Assembly (NCBI GenBank): GCA_016297585.1
Contig: JAEDGJ010000083.1
Coordinates: 1 to 10,967, forward strand
Length of the DNA: 10,967 nt
Reading direction: 5' to 3'
From: Clostridiaceae bacterium
GTDB taxonomy: Bacteria; Bacillota; Clostridia; Oscillospirales; QAMX01
Under the pieces are notes generated by a model. The model was not told the DNA's origin. It ran no database searches and was given only the letters and a program-made list of their open reading frames with translations. Both the position numbers and the translations under genes were made by a program. Below, one piece after another: positions 1-7,164 of the stretch (positions within the stretch are counted from its first letter, which is position 1; every line of letters starts with the position of its first letter).

Positions 1-720
1 GACGCGTGGGGCTCGGCGGGCTTTGACCTGCACCGGGTGTCCTGCGCGCTCTTGAAGGCGCGGGAGAACGCCGATTTCGTGCTCGCCGTCATGCACGGCG
101 GCAACGAGTACAATCCCCTCCCGAGTCCCGGCGTGCGCGCGCGGTACCGGACGTTCGTCGATCTCGGCGCGGATGCCGTCGTCGGGATGCATCCGCACTG
201 CATGCAGGGCGCGGAGACCTATCGCGGCGCGCCGGTGATCTACAGCCCCGGAAATTTCCTGTTCCACTCGGCGGAGAACGATCCGTCGTGGTATTCGGGC
301 TATATCGTGGAGCTGACGTTCGAAAAGGGAGAAAAACCGGCGTTTTCGCTGCATCCGTACCGGTTCAATCCCGAGCTGACGCGGATCCACCTGTATGAGG
401 GTGAGGAAAAGCAGGCGGTGCTCGAGTATCTTGAGCGGCTGTCGGCGATCATCGGCGACGAGCGGCTGCTCCGGCAGTATTTCGACGGCTGGTGCATGAT
501 CACGGGACCGGCTCACGCGCGTCCGTCGTTTGACGACGCGTATCTCGAGGAGCAGGACTTCCCGAAGGGACATATGATGCTGGCTGTGCGCAACATCCGC
601 ACCTGCGAAGCGCACAACGAGCTTGTGACGAATCTCTGCCGGGTCATCGTCGAGGGACGGGTCGGCGCGGCACGGGAGATGGTACCGAAGATCCGGGAAC
701 TGCAGAAGATGCCGGTGTAA
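1..720 (+). CDS. CapA-family protein (metallophosphoesterase-like fold), 3' part
   Basis: The gene enters from the left edge; 239 codons of its 3' part are visible and the frame is open from base 1. With residues counted from base 1, the CapA signatures are HGGNEY (32-37), GADAVVGMHPH (56-66), a QGAE segment (69-72) and YSPGNFLF (81-88). The family takes its name from a poly-gamma-glutamate capsule protein and has a calcineurin-like metallophosphoesterase fold; the histidines in the HGG and HPH motifs are probable metal ligands. Many CapA homologues lie outside capsule loci and have no known substrate. About 150 residues follow the last motif, a C-terminal extension I do not recognise. The stop is only 16 bases before the sugar kinase, so the two are probably co-transcribed, which suggests a role near sugar metabolism rather than capsule. 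The N-terminus, including any signal peptide or membrane anchor, is outside the window, so location is unknown. Family call firm, function uncertain. Confidence 0.88.
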   Translation, partial: DAWGSAGFDLHRVSCALLKARENADFVLAVMHGGNEYNPLPSPGVRARYRTFVDLGADAVVGMHPHCMQGAETYRGAPVIYSPGNFLFHSAENDPSWYSGYIVELTFEKGEKPAFSLHPYRFNPELTRIHLYEGEEKQAVLEYLERLSAIIGDERLLRQYFDGWCMITGPAHARPSFDDAYLEEQDFPKGHMMLAVRNIRTCEAHNELVTNLCRVIVEGRVGAAREMVPKIRELQKMPV

Positions 721-736
721 GGAGGAAAAGGGGAAT

Positions 737-1744
737 ATGGCGAAGGTAGTGGGCTTTGGCGAGGTGATGATGCGCCTGAATCCGGAGGGGTTCCGGCGTT
801 TTGTGCAGGCGGACCGGTTTGAGGCGAGCTACGCGGGCAGCGAGGCGAACGCGCTGATGACCTGCGCGCTGTGCGGACTGGACGCGATGATGATCACGAA
901 GCTGCCGGAAAACGAGATCGGGCAGGCGGCGCTCAACGAAATGCGCCGATATGGGCTGAATACGAGCGGGATCCTGCGCGGCGGGCCGCGGCTCGGCATC
1001 TATTTTGCCGAAACGGGCGCGTCCCAGCGCGACTCGAAGGTCATCTACGACCGCGCGGGGTCGTCCATCGCGCTGGCGCGGCGCGGCGAGTTTGACTGGA
1101 AGGCCATCTTCGACGGCGCGGCATGGTTCCATTTCTCCGGCATCACCCCGGCGCTCGGCGGCGATCTGCCGGCGATCACGATGGACGCCGTCAAAACGGC
1201 GAAGGAGATGGGGCTGACCGTTTCCTGCGACATCAACTACCGCAAAAAGCTCTGGACGCCCGAGGAAGCGGGCAGCACGCTCGGCGAGCTGATGCCGTAC
1301 GTCGACGTGTGCAGCTTTAATGAGTCGGAGGCGTCGCAGGTCTTCGGCGTTCGCGCCGAGGAGGGCTGCGCGCCGGAGCGGCATTACGAGAGCATCGCGC
1401 GCCGGCTTCAGGAGCGCTTCGGGTTCCGCCGCGTGGCGATCACGCTGAGCAAGAACATCACCGCGACCGACAACGACATCGGCGGCGTGCTGTATGAGAA
1501 CGGACAGACCTACTATTCGCCGATGGCACGGGTGCATATCGTCGACCGCGTGGGCGCGGGCGACTGCTTCGGCGGCGCGCTGATCGTGGCGGAGCTCGCG
1601 GGCTATGACCCGCAGCGTACGGTCAACTTCGCGGCGGCGACGGCGGTGCTGAAGTGCTCGATCGAACATGATTACGCGTTATTGAGTATGGCCGAGATCG
1701 AAGCGCTGGCAAACGGCGCCGGTTCGAACGGCCCGCAGAGGTAA
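737..1744 (+). CDS. kdgK: PfkB-family sugar kinase, probable 2-dehydro-3-deoxygluconate (KDG) kinase
   Basis: A 335-residue protein, the normal size for a ribokinase/PfkB kinase. It should use ATP to phosphorylate KDG to KDPG in the cytoplasm, feeding an aldolase that yields pyruvate and glyceraldehyde-3-phosphate. Features typical of KDG kinases are the N-terminal FGEVMMRL stretch, GFRRFVQADRFEA (18-30), the GSEAN substrate loop (34-38), RLGIYFAE (85-92), KVIYDRA (101-107), FHFSGITPAL (131-140) and DINYRKKLW (165-173). The PfkB signature GAGD lies at 273-276, with Asp276 the expected catalytic base. The ATG at 737 follows a GGAGG site at 721-725. The gene sits between a CapA-like gene and an alpha-galactosidase-like gene, three bases before the latter. 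Closely related PfkB kinases act on fructose, other keto-sugars or nucleosides, and no KDPG aldolase or dehydratase is visible, so KDG is the best but unproven substrate. Confidence 0.85.
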   Translation: MAKVVGFGEVMMRLNPEGFRRFVQADRFEASYAGSEANALMTCALCGLDAMMITKLPENEIGQAALNEMRRYGLNTSGILRGGPRLGIYFAETGASQRDSKVIYDRAGSSIALARRGEFDWKAIFDGAAWFHFSGITPALGGDLPAITMDAVKTAKEMGLTVSCDINYRKKLWTPEEAGSTLGELMPYVDVCSFNESEASQVFGVRAEEGCAPERHYESIARRLQERFGFRRVAITLSKNITATDNDIGGVLYENGQTYYSPMARVHIVDRVGAGDCFGGALIVAELAGYDPQRTVNFAAATAVLKCSIEHDYALLSMAEIEALANGAGSNGPQR

Positions 1745-1747
1745 AAT

Positions 1748-3550
1748 ATGAAAAAAACGGAGATTACAGCCACCGTTCGCTATCTTTCCCGCACCTACAG
1801 TGTCGAAAGCGTGCCCTGCGCGGGCGAATGGAGCGGGGAAGAGACGAGAGTATGCGAAAACTATACGGTCGAGACGCGCGAGACGCCGCAGGGGCTCGCC
1901 GTGCGCCTGACCTACCGGCATACCGCGCAGGAGCCGCTGAAGGTGCAGGACATCGCCTTTACCGGACGCTGGGCAAACCCCGTGCGCACCTGCGTCGTGT
2001 ACGGCGCGGATCAGACGCCGTTCCGGGTCTATAATCAGATGTGCAGCCCCGCAAGGACGGTTCGGATGCTGCCGGCGTCCTCCGCGTCCGGCTGTGACCT
2101 GCTGCCGTTCGAGGACGAGGACGGAAACGCGGGCGTGCTGGGCTTTGTGACAAACGAGCACTTCTTTTCCGACCTGACGATCGATACGGACGGCGCGTTC
2201 TGTGCGGCGCAGAATACCGAGGGACGCGTGCTCGAGCCGGGGGAGACGATCGAGTCCGACTGGTTCTACATCGGCTCCGGCAAAACGCCGGACGAGGCGC
2301 TCGGCGCCTATATGGATACGCTGGCGGCGTATTCGCAGCTCCCGGCGCTGCCGAAGGAGGTGCCGACGGGCTGGTGCACCTGGTATTACTATCTCGACGG
2401 CATCCGCGAGGAGACGATCCGCGAGAACATGCAGTATCTGTCCGAAAACCGCAGCCGCCTGCCGGTGCGCATCGTCCAGATCGACGACGGCTGGGAGGGT
2501 AAGTACGGGGACTGGGAGCCAAACGCGAAATTCCCCTCCGGCATGAAGCAGCTCGCGGACGAGATCCGCGCGGAGGGCTACATCCCCGGCATCTGGCTCT
2601 GCCCGTTTACGGCGCAGCTCGATTCGGAATTTGCCAAGGCGCATCCCGAGGCGATGGTGCAGAAGCCTGACGGCTCCGGCCCCACGCAGGCCATCGACCC
2701 GACGCATCCCGAGGGTGCGCGGCATCTGCGGGAGCTGTTCCGCAAGCTCTCGTATGAGTGGGGCTACCGCTATATCAAGCTCGACTACATGATCGCGGGC
2801 GTGCAGCCGGGCGTGCGGTATGACCCGAAGGTCTCGACGCTGGAATCCATGCGGCTGGGACTGAAGATCCTGCGCGAGTCCGTGACGGAGGACACGTTCC
2901 TGCTCGCCTGCACGTCGCCGATGACGCCGCCGATGGGCTATTGCCAGGGCATGCGCACGAGCTGCGACATTTTCCACGACTGGAATGCGTTAAAAGAGGT
3001 CTTTTCGCGCGTTTTCAAGCGGTATTTTTACCATCAGAAGGCCTATCTTGTCGATCCGGACTGCATTCTGGTCCGCGGCGCGGACGAGGAGGACGGCGAG
3101 TGCATGCGCCGCTGCGTGCGGACGCCGCAGGAGATCGAGGTCTTCCTGACGGCCGTCGCGGCGTCGGGCGGCATCCTGATGCTGTCGGACAAGCTGCCGC
3201 TGCTGACGGAGGAACGCGCGGACTGGCTTGCAAAGCTCTTCCCGAACAATACCCGCGCGGCGGTGCCGCTCGATCTGTTCGAGTCCGAGGTGCCGGGCGT
3301 GCTGGACTTCGGCGAATACGGAGACGAGCGGGTCGTGGCGCTGATCAACTGGAGCGATTTTACCCGGGAGATGACGGTACCGGCGTCCTGTGTCGCGGGA
3401 AAGCGGTATGCGTTTGAGTTCTGGGAGCAGGAAAACTACGGACGGGTGCGCGGCGCGCTCAGCGTTGCGGTTCCGGCGCACGCGGCGAGGGTGTTCCGCC
3501 TGTCGAATACGCCGCGGAATGCCGCGCCGTCGCTTGTGCCGGCGGAGTGA
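1748..3550 (+). CDS. GH36-type alpha-galactosidase (melibiase-like glycosidase)
   Basis: A 600-residue glycoside hydrolase predicted to release alpha-linked galactose from oligosaccharides with retention of configuration. An N-terminal beta-rich region (about 1-200) precedes a TIM barrel starting near TGWCTWYYY (207-215). Barrel motifs are QIDDGW (244-249), PGIWLCPF (280-287) and YIKLDYM (342-348), where Asp346 in the K-x-D motif is the expected nucleophile. CTSPMTPPMGYCQGMRTSCD follows (388-407), with Asp407 the likely acid/base. The arrangement recalls the compact Thermotoga-type GH36 enzymes rather than the long fungal and Bacillus type. A beta-sandwich-like tail closes the protein from about residue 510. 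No signal peptide is seen, so it should act in the cytoplasm on imported sugars. Its ATG is three bases after the kinase stop, and its AGAGG site lies in the last kinase codons, implying coupled translation. Family confident; exact glycosidic substrate is inferred. Confidence 0.88.
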   Translation: MKKTEITATVRYLSRTYSVESVPCAGEWSGEETRVCENYTVETRETPQGLAVRLTYRHTAQEPLKVQDIAFTGRWANPVRTCVVYGADQTPFRVYNQMCSPARTVRMLPASSASGCDLLPFEDEDGNAGVLGFVTNEHFFSDLTIDTDGAFCAAQNTEGRVLEPGETIESDWFYIGSGKTPDEALGAYMDTLAAYSQLPALPKEVPTGWCTWYYYLDGIREETIRENMQYLSENRSRLPVRIVQIDDGWEGKYGDWEPNAKFPSGMKQLADEIRAEGYIPGIWLCPFTAQLDSEFAKAHPEAMVQKPDGSGPTQAIDPTHPEGARHLRELFRKLSYEWGYRYIKLDYMIAGVQPGVRYDPKVSTLESMRLGLKILRESVTEDTFLLACTSPMTPPMGYCQGMRTSCDIFHDWNALKEVFSRVFKRYFYHQKAYLVDPDCILVRGADEEDGECMRRCVRTPQEIEVFLTAVAASGGILMLSDKLPLLTEERADWLAKLFPNNTRAAVPLDLFESEVPGVLDFGEYGDERVVALINWSDFTREMTVPASCVAGKRYAFEFWEQENYGRVRGALSVAVPAHAARVFRLSNTPRNAAPSLVPAE

Positions 3551-3601
3551 CCGGCGGACAAACGGCACAGCCCGAAAATCATAAAAAACGGAGGTCAGAT
3601 T

Positions 3602-3964
3602 ATGAAAGGCAGCAAGAACTGGGTATTCGCAGACGGCGATCTGCCGCCGAAGGACGGGGGCGCGATGGAGGCGCACGAGGCGCTGATGATTTTTAACCTC
3701 GGCAAAAGCGACGCGACGGCCAAAGTCAGCTTCTATTTTGAAGACCGCGATCCGGTGCGCGACGTCACGGTGACGATCCCCGCGGAGCGCATCCGCTGCT
3801 ATCACCTCGACCAGCCCTTCGGCGACCAGAAGTTTCAGGTGCCGTTCGGACAGTACGCGCTGGTTGTCGAATCCGACGAGCCGGTGTTCTGCGTATTCGG
3901 CCGTCTCGATACCCGCCAGCCGAATATGGCCTACTATTCCGTTCAGGGACACACGTTTGACTGA
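3602..3964 (+). CDS. ASRT-family (Anabaena sensory rhodopsin transducer-like) small protein
   Basis: A 120-residue soluble protein that matches by eye the Anabaena sensory rhodopsin transducer family. Shared landmarks are an early WVFADGDLPP (7-16), HE before a hydrophobic strand ending in FNLG (25-34), YFEDRDPV (45-52), the TIPAERIR stretch (58-65), and a C-terminal FGRLDTRQPN (99-108) followed by AYYSVQG. The founding member is a tetrameric beta-sandwich that interacts with a photoreceptor. Comparative work has proposed that the wider family are small-molecule, possibly carbohydrate, binding domains. No rhodopsin is present here; the gene follows a glycosidase and a sugar kinase, which fits a sugar-linked role such as ligand sensor or accessory protein. 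That role is inferred. A clear GGAGGT site (3590-3595) supports the ATG. No signal peptide, membrane segment or DNA-binding motif is visible. It appears to be the last gene of the sugar operon, followed by a stem-loop. Confidence 0.82.
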   Translation: MKGSKNWVFADGDLPPKDGGAMEAHEALMIFNLGKSDATAKVSFYFEDRDPVRDVTVTIPAERIRCYHLDQPFGDQKFQVPFGQYALVVESDEPVFCVFGRLDTRQPNMAYYSVQGHTFD

Positions 3965-3973
3965 AGACTCGCG

Positions 3974-4013
3974 GCTTTACTGCGCCGGGCGGCAGCGTCC
4001 GGCGCAGTAAAGC
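3974..4013 (+). terminator. Strong intergenic stem-loop, no U-tract (possible terminator or mRNA-end structure)
   Basis: The arm ctttactgcgccgg (3975-3988) is perfectly complementary to ccggcgcagtaaag (3999-4012). One more G-C pair lies outside, and a G-U plus two G-C pairs continue inward to a four-base loop, giving about 18 pairs. It starts ten bases after the ASRT-like stop. The following bases (cgaagaactg) contain no T-run, and the other strand has none either, so it is not a classic intrinsic terminator. It may protect the 3' end of the sugar mRNA or reduce read-through. The inverted repeat is certain; its function is not. Confidence 0.5.
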
Positions 4014-4073
4014 GAAGAACTGTACCGGTAACGGTCACCGTGCAATAAAAAACAGAAGAATTAGGTGTAAAAA

Positions 4074-5513
4074 ATGCGATACGACTGCATCATCATCGGC
4101 GGCGGCGTGGTCGGCTGCGCGGTCGCTTATACGCTTGCGCGCTTTCGGATCCGCACACTGCTTCTGGAAGCGCAGAACGACGTCGCCATGGGAACGACGA
4201 GAGCCAATTCCGCGATCGTACACGCGGGGTATGACCCGGAGCCGGGCAGCGCGATGGCCCGGACGAATCTGCGCGGCAGCGCGATGATGGAGGAGCTGTG
4301 CCGGAAGCTGGACGTGCGGTACGAGAGGATCGGCTCGCTGGTGCTCGGTTTTTCGGAGAAGGACCGGGAAACGCTTGCACGGCTCTATGACCGCGGCGTG
4401 AAAAACGGCGTGCCGGGTCTTCGCCTGCTGGACGCCGCCGAGACGCGGAAAATGGAGCCGAACCTGTCGGAGAATGTCGCCTGCGCGCTGTATGCGCCGA
4501 CGGCGGGCATCGTCGATCCGTGGGGGCTCGCGCTGGCGATGGCGCAGGTCGCCGTCCGCAACGGGACGGAGGTGCGCACGGACGCGCCGGTGACGGCGAT
4601 CGCGCGGGATGCGCAGGGCTTTACGGTGACGGCAGGCGGGGAACGCTATGAAGCCCGCACGGTCGTGAACGCGGCGGGCGGCAATGCCGACGTGATCCAC
4701 GGGATGATCGGCGGGACGGGCTTTACGCTCCATCCCGACAAGGGCGCGTATTACCTGCTGGACAAGTCGCAGGGAAAGCTCGTATCGCATGTGATCTTCC
4801 AATGCCCGACGGAGAAGGGCAAGGGCGTCCTTGTTTCGCCGACGGTGCACGGCAACCTGATCGTAGGACCGGACGCGGTGCCGCAGACGGATAAGGAGGA
4901 CGTATCGACGTCGTCGGAGAGCCTCGACTTCATCCGGAAGACGGCGGCGCTGAGCGTGGACTGCATCAACTACCGCGACAGCATCCGCAACTTTGCCGGA
5001 CTGCGCGCCCGCGGGACAAAGGACTTTATCATCGGCCCGTCGCCGGTGGACGCGCGGTTTATCAACCTTGCGGGCATCCAGTCGCCGGGACTGTCGGCGT
5101 CTCCCGCGATCGCGGAGGAGGCGGCGGAATGGCTGCGAAGGGCAGGCCTTGCGCTCGAGGAGCGGGACGATTTCGAGGACGGACGCCGCCGCGTCGAGTT
5201 CCGGAAGCTTTCGAGAGACGAGCAGCGCGCGCTGATCGAAAAAAATCCCGCCTATGGGCGCGTGATCTGCCGCTGCGAGACGATCACGGAGGGCGAGATC
5301 CTCGACGCGCTGCACGCGCCGCTGCCGCCGAAGACGATCGACGGCGTCAAACGGCGCTGCGGAAGCGGTATGGGACGCTGCCAGGGCGGTTTCTGCGGGC
5401 CGCGTGTGCATGAGATCCTCGCGCGGGAGTGGAAGCTGCCGATGGAGGCCATCGAAAAGGACCGGAAGGGGAGCTATATCCTGACCGGCGAGACGAAGGG
5501 GGAGCGGGCATGA
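4074..5513 (+). CDS. FAD-dependent dehydrogenase, GlpA/LhgO-like, with C-terminal BFD-type [2Fe-2S] domain
   Basis: A 479-residue flavoprotein. The N-terminus has a Rossmann FAD motif GGGVVG (9-14), an acidic residue ending the second strand (LLLEA, 29-33), and the TTRANSAIVHAGYD stretch (41-54) typical of DAO-fold glycerol-3-phosphate dehydrogenase and L-2-hydroxyglutarate oxidase relatives. A second flavin-contact region is near GLRARG (309-314) and NLAGIQSPGLSASPAIA (331-347). The C-terminus carries a bacterioferritin-associated ferredoxin-like domain: CRC at 399-401, then C429, C436 and C441, able to hold a [2Fe-2S] cluster. It probably oxidises a hydroxy acid or glycerol-3-phosphate and passes electrons to the next two proteins. 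The stop overlaps the following ATG (ATGA), implying coupling and a complex. The start ATG has a modest AGGTG site at 4063-4067. No membrane anchor is seen. Glycerol-3-phosphate is the favoured substrate by analogy with Thermotoga and Firmicutes modules, but no glpK or glpF is nearby. Confidence 0.85.
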   Translation: MRYDCIIIGGGVVGCAVAYTLARFRIRTLLLEAQNDVAMGTTRANSAIVHAGYDPEPGSAMARTNLRGSAMMEELCRKLDVRYERIGSLVLGFSEKDRETLARLYDRGVKNGVPGLRLLDAAETRKMEPNLSENVACALYAPTAGIVDPWGLALAMAQVAVRNGTEVRTDAPVTAIARDAQGFTVTAGGERYEARTVVNAAGGNADVIHGMIGGTGFTLHPDKGAYYLLDKSQGKLVSHVIFQCPTEKGKGVLVSPTVHGNLIVGPDAVPQTDKEDVSTSSESLDFIRKTAALSVDCINYRDSIRNFAGLRARGTKDFIIGPSPVDARFINLAGIQSPGLSASPAIAEEAAEWLRRAGLALEERDDFEDGRRRVEFRKLSRDEQRALIEKNPAYGRVICRCETITEGEILDALHAPLPPKTIDGVKRRCGSGMGRCQGGFCGPRVHEILAREWKLPMEAIEKDRKGSYILTGETKGERA

Positions 5514-6760
5514 GAGCGGATGTGACGGTCATCGGCGCGGGTCCGGCAGGACTTGCGGCGGCAATCGCGGCGAAGGAAGCGGGCGCCGGACGCGTGCTGA
5601 TTCTCGAGCGCGCGCAGGAGCCGGGCGGCATCCTCAATCAGTGCATCCACAACGGCTTCGGTCTGCACCGCTTCGGCGAGGAGCTGACGGGGCCGGAGTA
5701 TGCCGGGCGCTTTTCGGACCGGCTCGAGGGCATCGAATGCCGGTACGATACGATGGTGCTGGCGCTCGAGGGGCGCACCGTGACGGCGGTCAATCCGAAG
5801 GACGGCCTGTTCACGGTGGAATCCGGCGCGGTCGTGCTCGCGATGGGCTGCCGGGAGCGGACGCGCGGCGCGATCGGCGTGCCGGGCGACCGGCCGTCGG
5901 GCGTGTTCACGGCGGGCGCGGCGCAGCGGTATATGAATATCGAAGGCTACCGCGTCGGCGAACGCGCGGTGATCCTCGGTTCGGGAGACATCGGCCTGAT
6001 CATGGCGCGCCGCATGACGCTTGAGGGCGCGAAGGTGCTCGCCTGCGTCGAGCTGATGCCCTATTCGTCGGGACTAAACCGCAACATCGTGCAGTGCCTG
6101 CAGGATTACGACATTCCGCTGTATCTGTCGCATACGATCGTGCGGATCATCGGCAAAACGAGGCTCGAGGCGGTCATTGTCGCCCGTGTGGACGAAAACC
6201 GCAGACCCATCCCCGGCACGGAGTTCCGCATCGACTGCGATACGCTGCTTTTGTCGGTCGGATTGATCCCGGAAAACGAGCTTTCGCGCGGCGCTGGGCT
6301 CGAGATCGACCCGCACACGAACGGCCCCGTGGTCTACGACGATATGGAGACGTCGGAGCCGGGCGTCTTTGCCTGCGGCAACGTCGTGCAGGTGCATGAC
6401 CTCGTCGATTACGTCAGCGACGAGGGGGAGCGTGCCGGACGCGCAGCGGCAGTATATGCGGAGCGGCATCCGGACGGCGGCGCCGTGGAAACGGTTCCCG
6501 GAGAGGGGATCGGCTATGTCGTGCCGCAGAGGATCCGCAGAGACGGCGGGGAGAACGATGTGACGCTGTTTTTCCGCGTTCGGACGCCGTGTCCGAAGGG
6601 AGAGCTTGTGGTGCGCGACGGCGAACGCGAGATCGTCCGGAAAAAGCGGCTGCATATGACGCCGGGCGAGATGGAAAAGCTGCCGATTGCCCGGGAAGCG
6701 GTACGGAACGCGCAGCGGCTGACGGTTTCGCTGGAGAGAGCACAGGAGGGAACGCGATGA
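5510..6760 (+). CDS. FAD/NAD(P)-dependent pyridine nucleotide-disulphide-family oxidoreductase
   Basis: A 416-residue flavoprotein with two dinucleotide folds: an FAD motif GAGPAG (9-14) and an NAD(P) motif GSGDIG (157-162). Between them lie GGILNQCIHNGFGL (39-52), characteristic of the partner protein in this clostridial and Thermotoga module, and the AMGCRERTRGA segment (111-121). Near the C-terminus, GVFACGNVVQVHDLVDYVSDEG gives the usual second FAD-binding motif. I chose the ATG at 5510 over an in-frame upstream ATG at 5429 because it places the FAD motif at the expected distance, has a good AAGGGGG site, and forms the ATGA overlap with the previous gene. It probably relays electrons between the GlpA-like dehydrogenase and a nicotinamide or another acceptor. 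No CxxC redox-active disulphide appears at the thioredoxin-reductase position, so it is not a thioredoxin reductase. Family assignment strong; its electron partner is inferred. Confidence 0.86.
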   Translation: MRADVTVIGAGPAGLAAAIAAKEAGAGRVLILERAQEPGGILNQCIHNGFGLHRFGEELTGPEYAGRFSDRLEGIECRYDTMVLALEGRTVTAVNPKDGLFTVESGAVVLAMGCRERTRGAIGVPGDRPSGVFTAGAAQRYMNIEGYRVGERAVILGSGDIGLIMARRMTLEGAKVLACVELMPYSSGLNRNIVQCLQDYDIPLYLSHTIVRIIGKTRLEAVIVARVDENRRPIPGTEFRIDCDTLLLSVGLIPENELSRGAGLEIDPHTNGPVVYDDMETSEPGVFACGNVVQVHDLVDYVSDEGERAGRAAAVYAERHPDGGAVETVPGEGIGYVVPQRIRRDGGENDVTLFFRVRTPCPKGELVVRDGEREIVRKKRLHMTPGEMEKLPIAREAVRNAQRLTVSLERAQEGTR

Positions 6761-7101
6761 AAGAGCTGATTTGCATCGTATGCCCGAGCGGGTGCCATAT
6801 CACCGTCGGAGACGACGGAACGGTGACGGGCAACACCTGCAAAAGGGGCGAGGCGTACGCGAGAAAGGAAGCGACGCATCCGACGCGGGTGCTGACGACG
6901 ACCGTGCGGCTGGAGAGCGCGGTGCTGCGCCGTCTGCCGGTCAAAACGAGGGAGGATATCCCGAAAGAGAAGCTCTTTGACGCGATGCGCGCGCTGGACG
7001 GCGTGACCGTCCGTGCCCCCGTGCGCCGCGGCGACGTGGTGCTGCGGGACGTCTGCGCGACGGGCGTGGACGTGATCGCGTGCCGGGATGTGAACGCATA
7101 A
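6757..7101 (+). CDS. DUF1667-family small cysteine-rich redox protein
   Basis: A 114-residue protein beginning MKELICIVCPSGCHI. Cysteines at 6, 9, 13 and 28 form a C-x2-C-x3-C...C pattern before KRG, typical of the DUF1667 family; a metal or Fe-S site is likely but unproven. The rest is a basic, compact domain with two further cysteines near the C-terminus (in DVCATG and IACRD). The gene overlaps the preceding stop codon (ATGA) and has a strong AGGAGGG site at 6744-6750, which rules out the longer reading frame starting at 6589. DUF1667 genes commonly follow the GlpA-like and FAD/NAD oxidoreductase genes, so the three probably form one electron-transfer complex, possibly replacing the iron-sulphur GlpC subunit of enteric bacteria. 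That role is inferred from conserved gene order. It is the last gene before an AT-rich gap. Confidence 0.85.
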   Translation: MKELICIVCPSGCHITVGDDGTVTGNTCKRGEAYARKEATHPTRVLTTTVRLESAVLRRLPVKTREDIPKEKLFDAMRALDGVTVRAPVRRGDVVLRDVCATGVDVIACRDVNA

Positions 7102-7104
7102 ATG

Positions 7105-7133
7105 CCCCTTGGCGAAACGCCCATTTTCAGGGG
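7105..7133 (+). other. Weak stem-loop after the redox operon
   Basis: Outer arms cccct (7105-7109) and agggg (7129-7133) enclose an inner ggcg-aaa-cgcc hairpin (7111-7121). There is a seven-base bulge on the 3' side, and G- and A-rich sequence follows instead of T. It starts four bases after the DUF1667 stop, so it may mark the end of that transcript, but it is short and lacks terminator features. Confidence 0.3.
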
Positions 7134-7138
7134 GGAAA

Positions 7139-7164
7139 AGGTAGAAATTTCTTGATTTGTACCT
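7139..7164 (+). promoter_or_regulatory. Imperfect inverted repeat upstream of the oad operon (operator or hairpin candidate)
   Basis: The arms aggta-g-aaat (7139-7148) and attt-g-tacct (7155-7164) pair at nine of ten positions around a six-base loop. The left part overlaps a perfect ten-base palindrome agaaatttct (7143-7152). It stands at the start of the AT-rich region before oadA, where a promoter is expected, so a regulator-binding site is plausible. There is no T-run after it. Inverted repeat seen directly; function inferred. Confidence 0.35.

Noticed and set aside
644..1669. Long open frame on the - strand opposite the KDG kinase (341 codons)
   Set aside because: It lies antisense to a clear PfkB kinase and its predicted protein is Arg/His/Ala-rich with no recognisable motif, typical of antisense frames in GC-rich DNA.
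1679..2977. 432-codon open frame on the - strand opposite the glycosidase
   Set aside because: Composition-driven shadow of the GH36 gene; no ribosome binding site, and the protein is unusually rich in Arg and His without motifs.
4035..5411. 458-codon open frame on the - strand opposite the GlpA-like gene
   Set aside because: Shadow of a gene with strong FAD and Fe-S motifs; Arg-rich, motif-free translation.
5429..5509. Upstream in-frame start for the FAD/NAD oxidoreductase
   Set aside because: It would add 27 residues before the FAD-binding strand, lacks a good ribosome binding site and deeply overlaps the previous gene; the ATG at 5510 fits the family.
6589..6756. Upstream in-frame start for the DUF1667 protein
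   Set aside because: The 56 extra residues overlap the preceding gene and have no family support; the ATG at 6757 has a strong AGGAGGG site and precedes the conserved cysteines.
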